Assembly (NCBI GenBank): GCA_963971305.1
Contig: OZ020307.1
Span: 57,843,702-57,907,701, forward strand
Reading direction: 5' to 3'
DNA from: Arcuatula senhousia
Lineage: Eukaryota; Mollusca; Bivalvia; Mytilida; Mytilidae
Length of the DNA: 64,000 nt
The notes under the pieces were generated by a model. That model made no database searches. It was not told where the DNA came from and was given only the letters and a program-made list of their open reading frames with translations. The translations under genes were made by a program, and so were the position numbers. Positions 46,101 through 57,957 of this stretch are shown here, piece by piece (positions within the stretch are counted from its first letter, which is position 1; every line of letters starts with the position of its first letter).

Positions 46101-47063
46101 TTTTATACCCCCCACTTCAAAAGTGGGGGGTATATAGTGATAGGGGTGTCCGTCCGTCCTTCCGTCCGTCCTTCCTTCCGTTACACTTCAGGGTACCCAT
46201 CTCTTATCCGCAACTCCTCCTAAACCCCTTGGTGGATTTTCATGAAACTTACACACAATCTTTGTGACATAATGTAGATGTGCACCTACTATTTTAAAAT
46301 TTGATCAGAATGATTTTTGGGGTTTCCCATAGCAAAACATGGACTTAGCCATTTGACTACATGGGGGTACCCATCTCTTATCCGCAACTCCTCCTAAATC
46401 CCTTGATGGATTTTCATGGAACTTACACACAATCTTTGTGACATAATGTAGATGTGCGCCTACTATTTTAAAATTTGATCAGAATGATTTTTGGGGTTTC
46501 CTATACCAAAACATGGACTTAGCTATTGACTACATGGGGGTACCCATCTCTTATCCGCAACTCCTCCTAAACCCCTTGATGGATTTTCATGGAACTTACA
46601 CACAATCTTTGTGACATAATGTAGATGTGCACCTACTATTTTAAAATTTGATCAGAATGATTTTTGGGGTTTCCTATACCAAAACATGGACTTAGCCATT
46701 GACTACATGGGGGTACCCATCTCTTATCCGCAACTCCTCCTAAACCCCTTGATGGATTTTCATGAAACTTACACACAATCTTTGTGACATAATGTAGATG
46801 TGCACCTACTATTTTAAAATTTGATCAGAAAGATTTTTGGGGTTTCCTATACCAAAACATGGACTTAGCCATTGACTACATGGGGGTACCCATCTCTTAT
46901 CCGCAACTCCTCCTAAACCCCTTGATGGATTTTCATGAAACTTACACACAATCTTTGTGACATAATGTAGATGTGCATCTCCTATTCTAAATTTTATCTG
47001 ATTAATTTTTTAGGGGGGTGGAGGGTATTTATTTGTGAGCTGCGGCTCACAGTTTTTCTTGTT
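46101..47063 (+). mobile_element. F4 hairpin-tipped element, ~173-bp monomers
   Basis: Left tip ATACCCCCCACTT-CAA-AAGTGGGGGGTAT (perfect), then GTCCGTCCGTCCTTCCGTCC. About five monomers nearly identical to each other (GACTACATGGGGGTACCCAT, AGAATGATTTTTGGGGTTTC). Right GGAGGGTATTTATTTGTGAG with hairpin GTGAGC-TGCG-GCTCAC and CTTGTT. A related right end lies at 54125-54335. Young by monomer similarity. Confidence 0.78.
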
Positions 47064-47199
47064 TTCTATTATAATTTTGAAAGTAATATCAAATTTTGGC
47101 CCATGGTAAAGGGGTTTCCTTTAATGGAAGACCTAAACAACTGACCTTAAAAAGCGGCAACAGCAGCTGTGTTAACTTTAGTGTTAAGGATTTATGAGC

Positions 47200-47520
47200 A
47201 CCTTCATATCTCAAAAACTTTTTACTTTATTGTATGATTTCAAATTTTATTTTTTTACAATTTATTTCTTGTCAAGTAGTGAATTTACAAAATTGAGGAT
47301 TTTGTGACACTCCCCATTCCCTGATTGCTGTTAGGGGCCAAAAGGGGCAATTGTGTGCCAAAAAGGTAATCCACCAAAGGCCACATGTGTAAAATAAACT
47401 TTGTCAGTCCACCATGGGCTGCATGTGTCCAGAGAAATTGACTATCCATATTGGGCCTAAAATGTACAGGGTTCGACATGTTGTGGTCGTATCATGCTGG
47501 GCTAGGCGGAGCTTTGTATT
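47200..47520 (+). mobile_element. F2 right-end fragment
   Basis: CCACCATGGGCTGCATGTGT, GACTATCCATATTGGGCCTA, TTGTGGTCGTATCATGCTGG match the last 300 bp of the F2 copies. Confidence 0.6.
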
Positions 47521-47735
47521 ATACTTAGAATTAGTTTGCAGATATTTGGTAAATGTTTTCATAAAAGCATGATTATAAGATACATTTTTAGATCCATTAG
47601 ATATATAATTCCTTTTTGCTGGAAAATTTCAAATTGTTATTTTTAGCAAGGCAATTGTGTCAAAAGAGCAAGGGTATCACTGGTGTCTTATAGATTTCTT
47701 GGTAACCCTTTTTATAAATGACATTTTTTTTACAG

Positions 47736-47880
47736 CCAAGAGCAAAAACTTGATGTGAATTTTACTAATTATGTGATATGGACAGGCTTAACTGGTCCAT
47801 CCTACTCCTGGATCGATGATGACAGAGTAGCAACAGAATACCTCATGTGGGACAATAAGAAGTATGCCTCCGCTTGGAAG
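47736..47880 (+). CDS. Exon: CTLD6, part 2 of 3
   Basis: A 145-bp exon, phase 2 in, phase 0 out (donor AAG|GTGGGT). NYVIWTGLTGPSYSWIDDD carries the WxGL strand. This CTLD has an extra phase-0 intron after SAWK. Confidence 0.8.
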
Positions 47881-48118
47881 GTGGGTTATTAATATGTCAC
47901 TTGCAATGTGTTGCAAAGCTCAATAGAAGTAGGAGTCACTTCAACACCATCCCTAGACTTGAGGCGTTGTCTGTTATCTTGTGTTGGCCCAAAAATTTCC
48001 ATCACATTTTTCTGGGCAACTACATGCCACAGCTTTTTTGATATTTTGCATGTTGCTTTCATCCTTTAGCACTATGTGTTGTAGAGCGCTTTTATGTCTG
48101 CAACTCAATTACTTCTAG

Positions 48119-49488
48119 TTAGCTCACCTGGCCAAAGGCCATGTGAGCTTATGCCATCACTATGCGTCCGTTGTCGTCTGTCGTCGTCCGTCGTCGTCTG
48201 TCGTCGTCTGTCGTCCGTTAACAATTTCAAAAATCTTCTCCTCTGAAACCACTGAACCAATTTAACAGAAACTTGGCAGGAATGATATATGACATGTTGG
48301 CAACAAACGATCCTCATTTTGAAATGCTTTGATAAAAAACATGGCCGCCGTTGCTAAAAATAGACTAGGGGGGTCAGACTACTGTTTTTGGCTTATAAAT
48401 CAAAAAGTATAAGAGATAGAGGAAATCTGAGGCCACGCTACTGATTCAGCATCAAAAGCTCTACAAAAGTCTCCATTTGGTCAAAGTTGTCAGATGACCC
48501 CTTATAGGGGTTACGGCCCCTTAAAGGTGAAAAATAGCATTTTTTCATGTTTTTGGCCTACAGAATGAAAACTATTGCAGATAGAGATTAGCTGTTGCTT
48601 TCTTAAATGTTTAGCTCATTTAGCTCTACGAAAGTCTCCATAGGGTCGAAGTTGTCAGATGACCCCTTATAGGGGTTACGGCCCCTTAAAGGTGAAAAAT
48701 AGCCACTTTTCATGTTTTTGGCCTACAGAATGAAAACTATTGCAGATAAAGATTAGCTGTTGCTTGCTTAAATGTTAAGCTCATTTAGCTCTACGAAAGT
48801 CTCCATAGGGTCGAAGTTGTCAGATGACCCCTTATAGGGGTTACGGCCCTTGAAAAATAGCGTTTTTTCATGTTTTTGTCCTACAGAATGGAAACTATTG
48901 CACATAGAGATTAGCTGTTGCTTGCTTAAATGTTCAGCTCATTTAGCTCTACAAAATTCTCCATAGGGTCCAAGTTGTCAGATGAACCCTTATAGGGGTT
49001 ACGGTCCATGAAAAATAGCGATTTGATTTTTCATGTTTTTGGCCTACAGAATGAAAACTATTGCAGATAGAGATTAGCTGTTGCTTGCTTAAATGTTCAG
49101 CTCATTTAGCTGTACAAAATTCTCCATAGGGTCGAAGTTGTCAGATGACCCCTTATAGGGGTTACGGCCCCTGAAAAAAGCGATTTTTAATGTTTTTGGC
49201 CTACAGAATGAAAACTATTGCAGATAGAGATTAGTTGTTGCTTGCTTAAATGTTCAGCTCATATAGCTCTACAAAAGTCTCCATAGGGTCAAAGTTGTCA
49301 GATGACTCCTTATAGGGGTTATGGCCCCTTATAGGTGAAAAATGGTGTTTTTGGCCTATAGAATGAAAACTATTGCAGGTAGAGAAAAGCTGTTGCTTGC
49401 TTAAATGTTCAGCTCATTTAGCTCTACAAAAGTATAGGGTCAACATCAAGACCAGGTGAGCGATTCAGGCTCCTGGGAGCCTCTTGTT
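48119..49488 (+). mobile_element. F1 hairpin-tipped element, ~175-185-bp monomers
   Basis: Left AGCTCACCTGGCC-AAA-GGCCATGTGAGCT at 48121-48149 (inner stem shortened equally on both arms), then GTCGTCTGTCGTCGTCCGTC. About six monomers. Right CCAGGTGAGCGATTCAGGCT and CTTGTT. Inserted directly behind an F5-type fragment (47890-48118). Confidence 0.8.
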
Positions 49489-49489
49489 A

Positions 49490-50335
49490 ATTTTACAGTA
49501 ATGATACTTACAATGAAAGGAAGGATGGGATTGATTTTGGGTGTCCACTCTTTTTATGCCCCCGCAGCGACATGTCAGAGGGCATTATGTTTTACTCAGG
49601 TCTGTCTGTATGTACGTCTGTCCATCCATAGGAATTTCTGTCAAGCTTTTCTCACAAAATATACATGAGGATGATTTGAATCTTGATAGGATGGTTCATT
49701 ATGACAAACTATACTTCCTCAGCGACTATCAAACCTCCTTCAAATTTCTTTGTCAAAGTTTTTGATGCAGGTTTACATGGTCAAAAAGTTTGTCAAAGAA
49801 AGCTTGGGCAAACTTTGATTGTGTAAAAGGGGTTTAAGGTTTAGGAACACTTTTTCTGTCACTATTTTCTGATTGGTAAGGATTGTCAGAAAACTTTTTG
49901 TGATAAATTGGTGGGGGTATTAGATTTCATGGGTATTGCAATAGGAAACAAGATTTTATTTAGATCATCTATAGCTACTTTTTGTATTTGGTATTTGGTC
50001 ATGAAAGAGGGGTCAGACTGCGTGATGAGGATGTCAAGCAGTGGGCTGTCAGGGAAAAATTTTCAATTAAGTTTTCTCAGCAACTACTAATCATAGCCTC
50101 TTGATATTTGGTATGCAGCATCACCACAGGGTCCCATACTGTCTCATAAATGGAAAATCTTAGCAGATGGAGAATTAGCTTTTGCTGACATTAGCTGTGC
50201 AATAAACTTCCTAACATTAAAATTGTCAAATGATTCTTTGGAACAAATTGTTTTATTTAAATATCCAAAATAGTTTAAAAATTCAAAAATTGATGTTTGG
50301 TGCAATTTATGCTCATGGGAGCTTCTTGTTGTTAC
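49490..50335 (+). repeat. Mixed old repeats: F2 monomer piece plus ATGCCCC-hairpin family
   Basis: GGATGGGATTGATTTTGGG is an F2 monomer piece. At 49557-49586 ATGCCCC...GGGCAT forms a left hairpin followed by TCTGTCTGTATGTACGTCTG. GCTCATGGGAGCTTCTTGTT at about 50311 is a degenerate F1-like right end. Confidence 0.4.
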
Positions 50336-50341
50336 TTTTGG

Positions 50342-50478
50342 TAATAGAATAGAATAGAATAGAATAGAATAGTTTATTAAACCAATTATGGGCCCATCAC
50401 TGGGCATATATATATACATACATGAATACAATTGAAAACATCAAACATAGCTTAAACAAAAGATATAGACATATTTAA

Positions 50479-50548
<70 letters not shown>
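50342..50548 (-). repeat. (AATAG)n tract, linked sequence and A69 homopolymer
   Basis: Six AATAG units at 50343-50373, then TTTATTAAACCAATTATGGG, and a run of 69 A at 50480-50548. The pentanucleotide end suggests a retroposon tail read on the minus strand. The poly-A length may be unreliable. Confidence 0.45.
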
Positions 50549-50550
<2 letters not shown>

Positions 50551-50746
50551 GATCAATGAAAATAAACACATTAATTATTATCTAGTTTAGTTTTTCTCAT
50601 ATCAAAGCTATTATGAATAAATGAGGATAATAAAAAGACAATGTTAATAAATTAAAATATTCCTCAGTCTCTCACTTTACAGACAGGAATTTCAATGAAG
50701 GTATTTGATTTTGACGATTTGATTAATCCTGTTCAATTTTTCGCAG

Positions 50747-50864
50747 TGGTCTGGTTTAGCTGATCTATCAAATGAAGGAGCCTGGAAAGCTGACTTTGCA
50801 GTTGGAGGCACAGTTAAAGCAAGAACAGCTTGTGACATTTATGATTATCAGGCTCCTATTACAG
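50747..50864 (+). CDS. Exon: CTLD6, part 3 of 3
   Basis: A 118-bp exon, phase 0 in, phase 1 out (donor ACA G|GTTTGT). WSGLADLSNEGAWKADFAV, RTACDIYDYQAP: closing strand with the last Cys. Confidence 0.75.
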
Positions 50865-51827
50865 GTTTGTTAATTCAAAAGGTATTAAACTGTTGTTGTT
50901 TCCTTTTGCATGCAAGAAAAAAAAACTCAATTTGTTTTTCATATTCAGCCAACGTCATATTGAAAAAAAAGAGCCATTTCAGCTTATCTGTTAATATTTG
51001 TCTCCATCTTTCTTAGCAAATCATCTAACTTGTATTGTTTCATTCATGAAATAAGCATGTGGTAGTTTGACAACTTAAGATAGTGTTTGTTTTATTTCTT
51101 TGCTAGATTTGTTAACTAGTACTTTGTTGATTTGTTGATTACCGGTACCCCACACTTGTGAACTTAAATACTCAATTTAGCATTATCAACATTTATAATA
51201 AAGAATTCAATTTAAACATAGTATTAAATACGAAAGAATATGGAATATGTGCCAGAAAGACACGATCCACATATTGAAATGATTTTGATAAATGTACAAT
51301 GCAAAATTTCGCTGCGTGTGAAGCGCTTTTCTGGATTAACCTTCATCAGACACGCTAGGAGTAAAAACTTTGGAAAACCGGTAGTATATAAGATTTGATA
51401 AAACAAAAACAGAAGCCAAAAAATATTACAACAATGACCAAACAAATAAATTTATCAATTTTTAAAGAAATAGCCAAACGTTGTCAAATTTTGGAAATAT
51501 GTAAACTGTGTCTGTAAGGGACCATCCAAAACTAACAGTGAGGTGTTGCCCGACATTGTTTTTATGTCGCCTGTGACTCTTTGCTGTTTTGTCTGTAAAT
51601 CATTCTATCAGTCTGTTATCTGCGCATCCCCTTATATTTTTAAAAGGTTTAAGAGTTTTTAGGAAGCATTTATACATATACATACTTATAAAGTTTAAAT
51701 TTTGTTTTTAAGCTTAAACAAATAATCGGATGTACTCTTTCTTCATAGATTTCAGAGACCTGCCAAAATTATTTTGTCAATACAAAATTATCATTTTTTT
51801 CATAACTAAAATATAATTTTTTTTCAG

Positions 51828-52376
51828 GTTCTCACCTAAGGGTTCAGCATCGAGAATCATACCACCCAGTACTGATATCGAAATATGGAGAAATGAATAT
51901 TTCTAGCCGTTTTGACTTTTACTGCCTGACCTTCATGGAGAGATGTCCAGAGGGGTTCTCCATGATGTTCTGGTACTATGTAAATAATACCCTAGAGGAC
52001 AAGGCTGTATTCAGCAAGGGAGATTGTTCTTTCAAGGAGGTGATAGCCAGCTCTGGTCTATGTATATTTTACTCAGCAGCAAATCAAACATTGACCGTGG
52101 TTTATGCCACAAAAGATGAAGTACGTCAGATTGCGTTTGTCACAGACACCAAGCGCTGGGCTCATCTGCTGATCCATTTTGATAGGAATGAAACCATAAG
52201 TTTGTTTGTCAATGGGATATATTCTGGTGACCTTTTATCAGTGTATGGATTGAAGGACATCAAAAATATACAGCAAGAATCATTAAACTTCCATCTGAGT
52301 GATGAAAATATTGTTAAGAAGAATTTCACCTTTGTACCAGCTGCTCCAGATAGTTCATTGCTACAGGAAATTAGAG
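51828..52376 (+). CDS. Exon: concanavalin-A/LamG-like domain 1
   Basis: A 549-bp phase-1 exon encoding a whole domain (183 residues): FMERCPEGFSMMFWYYV, DKAVFSKGDC, RWAHLLIHFDRNETISLFVN. The strand pattern (FSMMFWYYV ... WAHLLIHFD ... LFVNG) is that of LamG/pentraxin-type jelly rolls. Two N-sequons are visible in those segments. Acceptor TTTTTTTCAG, donor AGA G|GTAAAC. Confidence 0.78.
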
Positions 52377-52424
52377 GTAAACCACTACATTAATTTTAAA
52401 CCTAGTGGGCTGGATTTGAATTAT

Positions 52425-52590
52425 TAGCATTTTATTTAGACCATGGACCAATTGCAGAACCACGAGCAGTGCCAAATGGCCTCGTTGAAGGCTGCTGGCG
52501 GTTGTCCATTGTGGTTTTTCTAAATTGCTGTTTAATTGTGGGCTGTGTCTTGTACACTTATTCCACATCTCATTATTTTCTATTGAACCC
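52425..52590 (-). mobile_element. R repeat, reverse copy 2
   Basis: ATTTAGACCATGGACCAATT ... CACTTATTCCACATCTCATT is the reverse complement of the R insert (12244). Confidence 0.55.
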
Positions 52591-53264
52591 ACTGTTAACT
52601 TTCATTTGTCTATACTTAGTCAGGACCATTGTGATGTTCAATTTCTCCAGTACATTTTCGTTTTGTTTTGTCTCTTCTTTTTGGACTTTTGCATTACTTA
52701 GTTACCAAGGATACAAACAAAACTTGCTTCAGAAAAGTGAAAAAATACCAGTGTCAGCATTTTTGTTTTGCAAGCAATTTGTTTGATTCTAAATTAATGT
52801 CTAAAGGTAAAGTCACCATTAACATTAAGTTATGTATCAAAATTATTTGGAAAGATCATACACAATGTTTTTATGGCCTACCCACATATGTGGGTTCAAG
52901 ATGTAGTCCATAATACTTTGGTTAAGTTCTTGGTAAGGTCCATATCTCTGGTACTACCGGGGTAGATGTTGGGGGTCAATGAAATTTCCTCACTCGATGC
53001 ATCTTGTGTAGCATGACTACTAGAACTTAGTTCACTGCTGACTTTATTTTATGCATGAATGACTTTGATAATGGTCAACATCTAAATGATCTTAGATACT
53101 GCATTTGGGGGTTGGGGTTTTTGGGGGTCAATGATATTTCCAAAACAGTTATAGACATAACTTGAATTTGGATATTATGTTAGGTGTGATAAGGACCTTG
53201 TCTTGTGAATACAGTTTTTTGTTTTGCTTGTTAGCAAATCATCATATCATATTGCATTTTACAG

Positions 53265-53777
53265 AACATCCCTACCTAGAAAAGAGTAAAGAAGAGATGC
53301 AGTGGACATCTTTCCAACCATGGTCTGTTGAGGATAGCGAATGGAACTCTCCAGGGGTTGATGGAAATGGGTTCATTTTGCCTTCAAAATCTTCTGTGTA
53401 TGAGTTTGACGAAGTTACTCTGAATTTCCCATGCATTACTAGTAACCAGTGCTGGACAAATGGCAAGACTTTTGCATTATGGGTAAAACTTTCAACGTGG
53501 CAGACGGAATCAGTCGATATTTTTTCATATGGAGTCCAATATCCAGATGGAATCTTCCTGGTTTATGACGGTGGGATCAAGATGATGAAAATAGCAGCCT
53601 TTGATTTTACGGCCCAGTTTAATGTTACTCTGGGAGTTTGGACCCATGTTGCACTGGTCCTTTCGACAAATACAGGTCCTGTGTTGTATATTGATGGAGT
53701 TGTCGGACCTGCTCTGGCAAAAACTGGGGCTCCACCTGTTTATCCCAATACAAATATTACAAGACATCTTGGATCAG
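53265..53777 (+). CDS. Exon: concanavalin-A/LamG-like domain 2, GC donor
   Basis: A 513-bp exon, phase 1 at both ends, 171 residues. KTFALWVKLSTW, DGIFLVYDGG, GVWTHVALVLSTNTGP, VLYIDGV: the WTHVALVL...LYIDG signature of LamG_3/pentraxin-like folds. The only donor that gives phase 1 is TCAG|GCAAGT, a GC-AG intron start with otherwise perfect consensus; the nearby GTGTAT would leave phase 2 and break the next CTLD. Confidence 0.8.
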
Positions 53778-54124
53778 GCAAGTGTATTGAACAAAAATTG
53801 TGGCAATATCTGTTGAAAAGGTGATATCATGTCTTTCAAACGCAGTGTAATTTTTGTATTTACCTTAGATATAGCAAATTCTAGCCTTTTTTAGCAGTCT
53901 GGGAATTGGCCTTAGTCTTACCTTAGGGTACCAGAGGAACAAAATTATGAAAATTGCACTTGGTTTGAAATACAAAATTTCACTTTTTAAAAAAGATTTA
54001 CATCAATTTTCATTCCAGATATGTAAACTATATAACTCACAGATAAAATATTTATGGGTCGGAAATCATTCAGGGGAGATAATTGGACATAAAGTTTTTA
54101 AATATAGTATTCAATGGGAGACCT

Positions 54125-54335
54125 CGTAAGCGCAACTCCTCCTAAGCCTCTTGACAGATTTTGATGAAACTTTTCACAAAGAAAGTACATCATATGTAGA
54201 TGTGCATGAAGAATTTCCATTGCTTTCCAATAACATTCAGGGGAGATAATTAGACTTTAGGTGTTTTTGGCACTACAGAGTCCAATATGTAGCCGGGGGT
54301 ATCCTTTTGTGAGCCCGCTCACAGTATTACTTGTT
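54125..54335 (+). mobile_element. F4-type right-end fragment
   Basis: GCAACTCCTCCTAAGCCTCT, GATGAAACTTTTCACAAAG, then GGGGGTATCCTTTTGTGAGC with hairpin TGTGAGC/GCTCACA and CTTGTT. No left tip found. Confidence 0.5.
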
Positions 54336-54466
54336 TTATCAAAAACATCCAAAATATGATTATATTTTTATATTGATTTAAATAAAGAAAAAGTAATTTT
54401 TTTTCAACAGATGCATCTAAACACTTCAGAAAAAAATTGATAAAACCTATGATTTTAGCATACATG

Positions 54467-54842
54467 GAGTGCATTTATTTCTAACATCAATTTTTTCAGC
54501 GCTGGGCAGCATTTGTAATTGGTTTGTCAAACGCTTACTCATGAGAAACAAATACAGTGTTTGCTTAACCTTTGTAACCTTTGTTGAACTGGTCTAACCT
54601 CAATGAATGTAAACAAAACTTTTCATTAAAAGAGGAAATTAACATGTGCTAGGCAATTAATTTAGAAATAAATGTAGCGTTGGGCTACAAACGCAAGTGA
54701 CAAACACAGTGAACATGGTCTTTAGCGATTGCATTGTTTGTACAAACGCTGTCAGCGCTGGGAGGTAATTAGTAGAAACAAATGTAAAACTTGTTTACGC
54801 GCATAACCGTTTCTACTGTTTTTATTAGAAACAAATGCACTC
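54467..54842. mobile_element. ~376-bp MITE with 18-bp inverted ends
   Basis: Left GAGTGCATTTATTTCTAA, right TTAGAAACAAATGCACTC (one mismatch). The interior repeats TCAGCGCTGGG twice. No coding; target duplication unclear. Confidence 0.55.
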
Positions 54843-55133
54843 TGAGTGTTTAACTTTCATTGTTATTGATAACAAATCAACATTTTAAAGACATTAGTCA
54901 GTTTTGAAGAATATGCCTGAAAGCACCCTTACCATACCTTGTCCTTAGACTAGGCCTATAGGGAGGCTATCTTTGATTTCTGAAGAAAAAAAATTGCTTC
55001 AGAAAGTCTTAAAGGTGGGTCTTTCAGTTATACTATTTATCTTTTAACAGAATGAAAAACACTACTTTTGGACAGTTTTGCATGGTTTTTTTCAGAATTT
55101 CATCATCAGAAATAAATATTTTCTACTTCACAG

Positions 55134-55302
55134 TGATGTGTCCTCCAGGATGGACAATGTTTGGTAGCTCCTGCTACAAATATATCAATGACTTCTTAAT
55201 GTTCTGGGAACTCCAACATCAGTGTGAAAGTTACGGTGGAAATCTAGCGTCTGTTGATGATGATGCCACCTTGAACTTTATAAGAGGCTTCTTATATAAT
55301 AC
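55134..55302 (+). CDS. Exon: CTLD7, N-terminal half
   Basis: A 169-bp exon, phase 1 in, phase 2 out (donor AAT AC|GTAAGT). MCPPGWTMFGSSCYKYI, HQCESYGGNLASV: canonical CTLD opening (CPPGW, C, GGNLASV). Confidence 0.9.
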
Positions 55303-56170
55303 GTAAGTAAAATACTAGGAGTAACATGGAAATTTGTTGTACTAATTACTGCCATGTTGAACTAAATAAAGAGAGTTTCATTTTAAAGTTGATGTGGAAA
55401 TCTGGCAGCTGTTAATGATACTCATACTGGCAATTTGGACTTTATAAGCAGCCACTGCTGGTCATGTTAAAGGCTGCTAGCTGTTTTCATAGAGGATTTT
55501 TTGTGCTTGTTTATGGAGGTTGTATCATGTTCCACAGTTCATTAGAATCTTTTGTTATTTGATCTGTAAGTTATACATAACTTTATGTCAGAAATTTAGC
55601 ATTTGTTGTGTATTAATGTTAAGCTTATTCTATGATATGCAGTTTAAAAAATTATTGTTGAATTATTCATCGGGTCTGTTGACATTTACAGGACATACAG
55701 TTGAAGTTAAAACCTTGTTGTTCAATAAACCATGAAAATAAAACAAAAGCATGCTAAAATTGGATGAAAAAAATGTCCATTCTGCAAAGTTTGAAGAAGC
55801 AAAAAAAAAAGGAAGCAGAAATTGCTTCTGGAATTCATCATCTGCAAAAGTAAATTTATGTGTCAACTATAACAAAAAGCAAATCACCATGTAGGAGTCA
55901 CTTTGGCACCATCCACCATCTTGTGACATCAGCTGTCGTTCTGCTCAAATATTCTGTCACAGCTGCATGATATTTAGCACTATAGTACTTTATGGTGTTT
56001 TTTAAAAGTGATATTATGCCCGTAGCTAATCTTTTTCCTGTTAACTGAACATTTTAAGATGAAGGAAACATATATCTTCCATGGAAGACTGCAATTCTAG
56101 AATAATGTTTATACTTTTTCTTGCCTCTATTTGAGATGTGTTACATGTATGTGATCTAACTCTTTTGTAG

Positions 56171-56433
56171 GATAACTCCAGTCTATTTGGGAGTGTATAA
56201 TTTTGGACAAGAAGATTATGGATATCTTTTCGTCAACACAGAAGGCAGACGTCAAAATTATATCTTCTGGGACACATCCCCACTTGTCTATACTACTAAA
56301 AACAGCTTTTCATATTTAACCTGCGATCCAGTTTGTGGAAACTTAGCTGTGTTAAATTTGTTCACTGAACATCCTGATAATTTCACTGGTTATGGAGGAC
56401 TGTGTGAAATAGACCACAACCACCTGACTTTTA
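56171..56433 (+). CDS. Exon: CTLD7, C-terminal half
   Basis: A 263-bp exon, phase 2 in, phase 1 out (donor TTT A|GTAAGT). TPVYLGVYNFG corresponds to WIGL; YIFWDTSPL, LTCDPVCGNLAVL, GGLCEIDHN follow. Inner cysteines present in an altered spacing. Confidence 0.82.
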
Positions 56434-56766
56434 GTAAGTTGTTGATTTATAAAAGCATAAATATTTTTTGAAAGATTTGTATATTTCATTTGTAAGAATA
56501 ATTAACAAAATTCAATCACCACAAAGTATCAAGCAGTAAAAGGAGTATTTCCAATCTTTGAAATTTATGAAAATTGTCTCCTCTATAGATTCTGTTTTAG
56601 GTCCTTATCCATGAAATTTTATCACACCAAAGTTTTTACAGATTAAACAGCTTTTCTATTTAAGATATTTAAATATTTAATAGACGGACATGTTGGGTAT
56701 TTTAAGGTTTAAACTAAGGTTTTTCGTTTGGAATGTAGTATTTGATTTATGTACCCAATATTTCAG

Positions 56767-56947
56767 GGCGAGAAGACAAAGTGAGATGCCAAGAAGGCTG
56801 GCATTTCTGGGAGGGAAACTGTTATTTCTTCAGTGCCACCTTGTACACTGGGGATACAGGAGTCACTCAATGTTCATCATATCGAGGTGTCCTTGTGGAA
56901 ATTGATTCACCTGATGAGCAAAGATTTCTTTCCAATTATCTGTATGC
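56767..56947 (+). CDS. Exon: CTLD8, N-terminal half
   Basis: A 181-bp exon, phase 1 in, phase 2 out (donor TAT GC|GTAAGT). VRCQEGWHFWEGNCYFF, VTQCSSYRGVLVEIDS: CTLD opening. Confidence 0.87.
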
Positions 56948-57518
56948 GTAAGTATAGTTCAAGTCTAGATGTAGAATTTTTTTAGTTCATAGACTTAAAC
57001 TCATCAACTAGAATTAGTGTGTTATTTTTGCCAGTGTTGTTTATTGTCATAATTGTGTAACATGGAATATTTTCTTTGAAATTGACATGCATTTGTATCA
57101 CAAACAAGAATATGTCTGAAAGACATAATGCCCCATCTCATAGCATTTTGGACAGATGGACAAATTGACAGACGGATAAATAGATCTGAACTCTTCCCCC
57201 CCTTTCATAGATTGGGAATAAAAATATAGTGTCATTTGTATAATATTATGACTGGGCAACACAGCAATTACCAGTTGTCCAAACACATGCCTCGATGTTC
57301 TTGACATGTTAATAAAGATTTTAGTATTCAATGAAATAGTGACAAAACTACCAAACTGGGAAGATAGGTAGTCTGTATCTCATTTTATGTGCATGAATGT
57401 CATAAAAACATAGAAAAATGATCACTCCTAATTGAAACTTATCAAAAGATTGACTTTTATATTCATCTTCCTAGCATGAAAATGTCTTATACAAAATATG
57501 CCTAATAATCACTCATTC

Positions 57519-57685
57519 CAGGCCCGTACACAGGGGGGGTGCGGTGGGTGCGTTCGCACCCCCCTTTTGGAGAAAAATATTTAAATTCCTAAGGATTTTT
57601 CTTTAAAACACAATTTGCACCCCCCTTAAATTTAAATATCCTATATTAACGCACCCCCTTTTTCAAAAAGCTGTGTACAGGCCTG
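57519..57685. mobile_element. 167-bp MITE with 15-bp ends and 5-bp repeat CATTC
   Basis: Left CAGGCCCGTACACAG, right CTGTGTACAGGCCTG, one mismatch. CATTC flanks both sides (57514-57518, 57686-57690). The interior contains CGCACCCCCC-rich segments. It ends 30 bp before the CTLD8 C-terminal exon. Confidence 0.6.
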
Positions 57686-57715
57686 CATTCTTATCTTTTT
57701 CCTCATTATTTGTAG

Positions 57716-57957
57716 ATTTACAGCTTTGCCAAAGACATTTTATATAGGAGCTAAGTTTAGGACAATCCTTGATAATGGTGTTGGAGAATTTACTTATGGG
57801 GACTTTCAGCCGCTAAAGTATGATAACTTGGCGGTGCCACCCTCTAATGCATACAATCCTACAGGATGCAGTGTCATCGACTGCAGTACTAAGAAATGTT
57901 CATGGAGAGATGTTTCATGTACGGAGAACTGGCCACTGATATGTGAAAAACCTGCAA
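57716..57957 (+). CDS. Exon: CTLD8, C-terminal half
   Basis: A 242-bp exon, phase 2 in, phase 1 out (donor GCA A|GTAAGT). TFYIGAKF, FTYGDF, CSVIDCSTKKCSWRDVSC, WPLICEKPA: all core cysteines and WRD in place of WND. The most canonical CTLD ending in the window; no EPN tripeptide seen. Confidence 0.9.

Noticed and set aside
52469..52786. Plus-strand 105-residue open frame
   Set aside because: It runs through a reverse R repeat, is hydrophobic by composition only, and lacks splice context.
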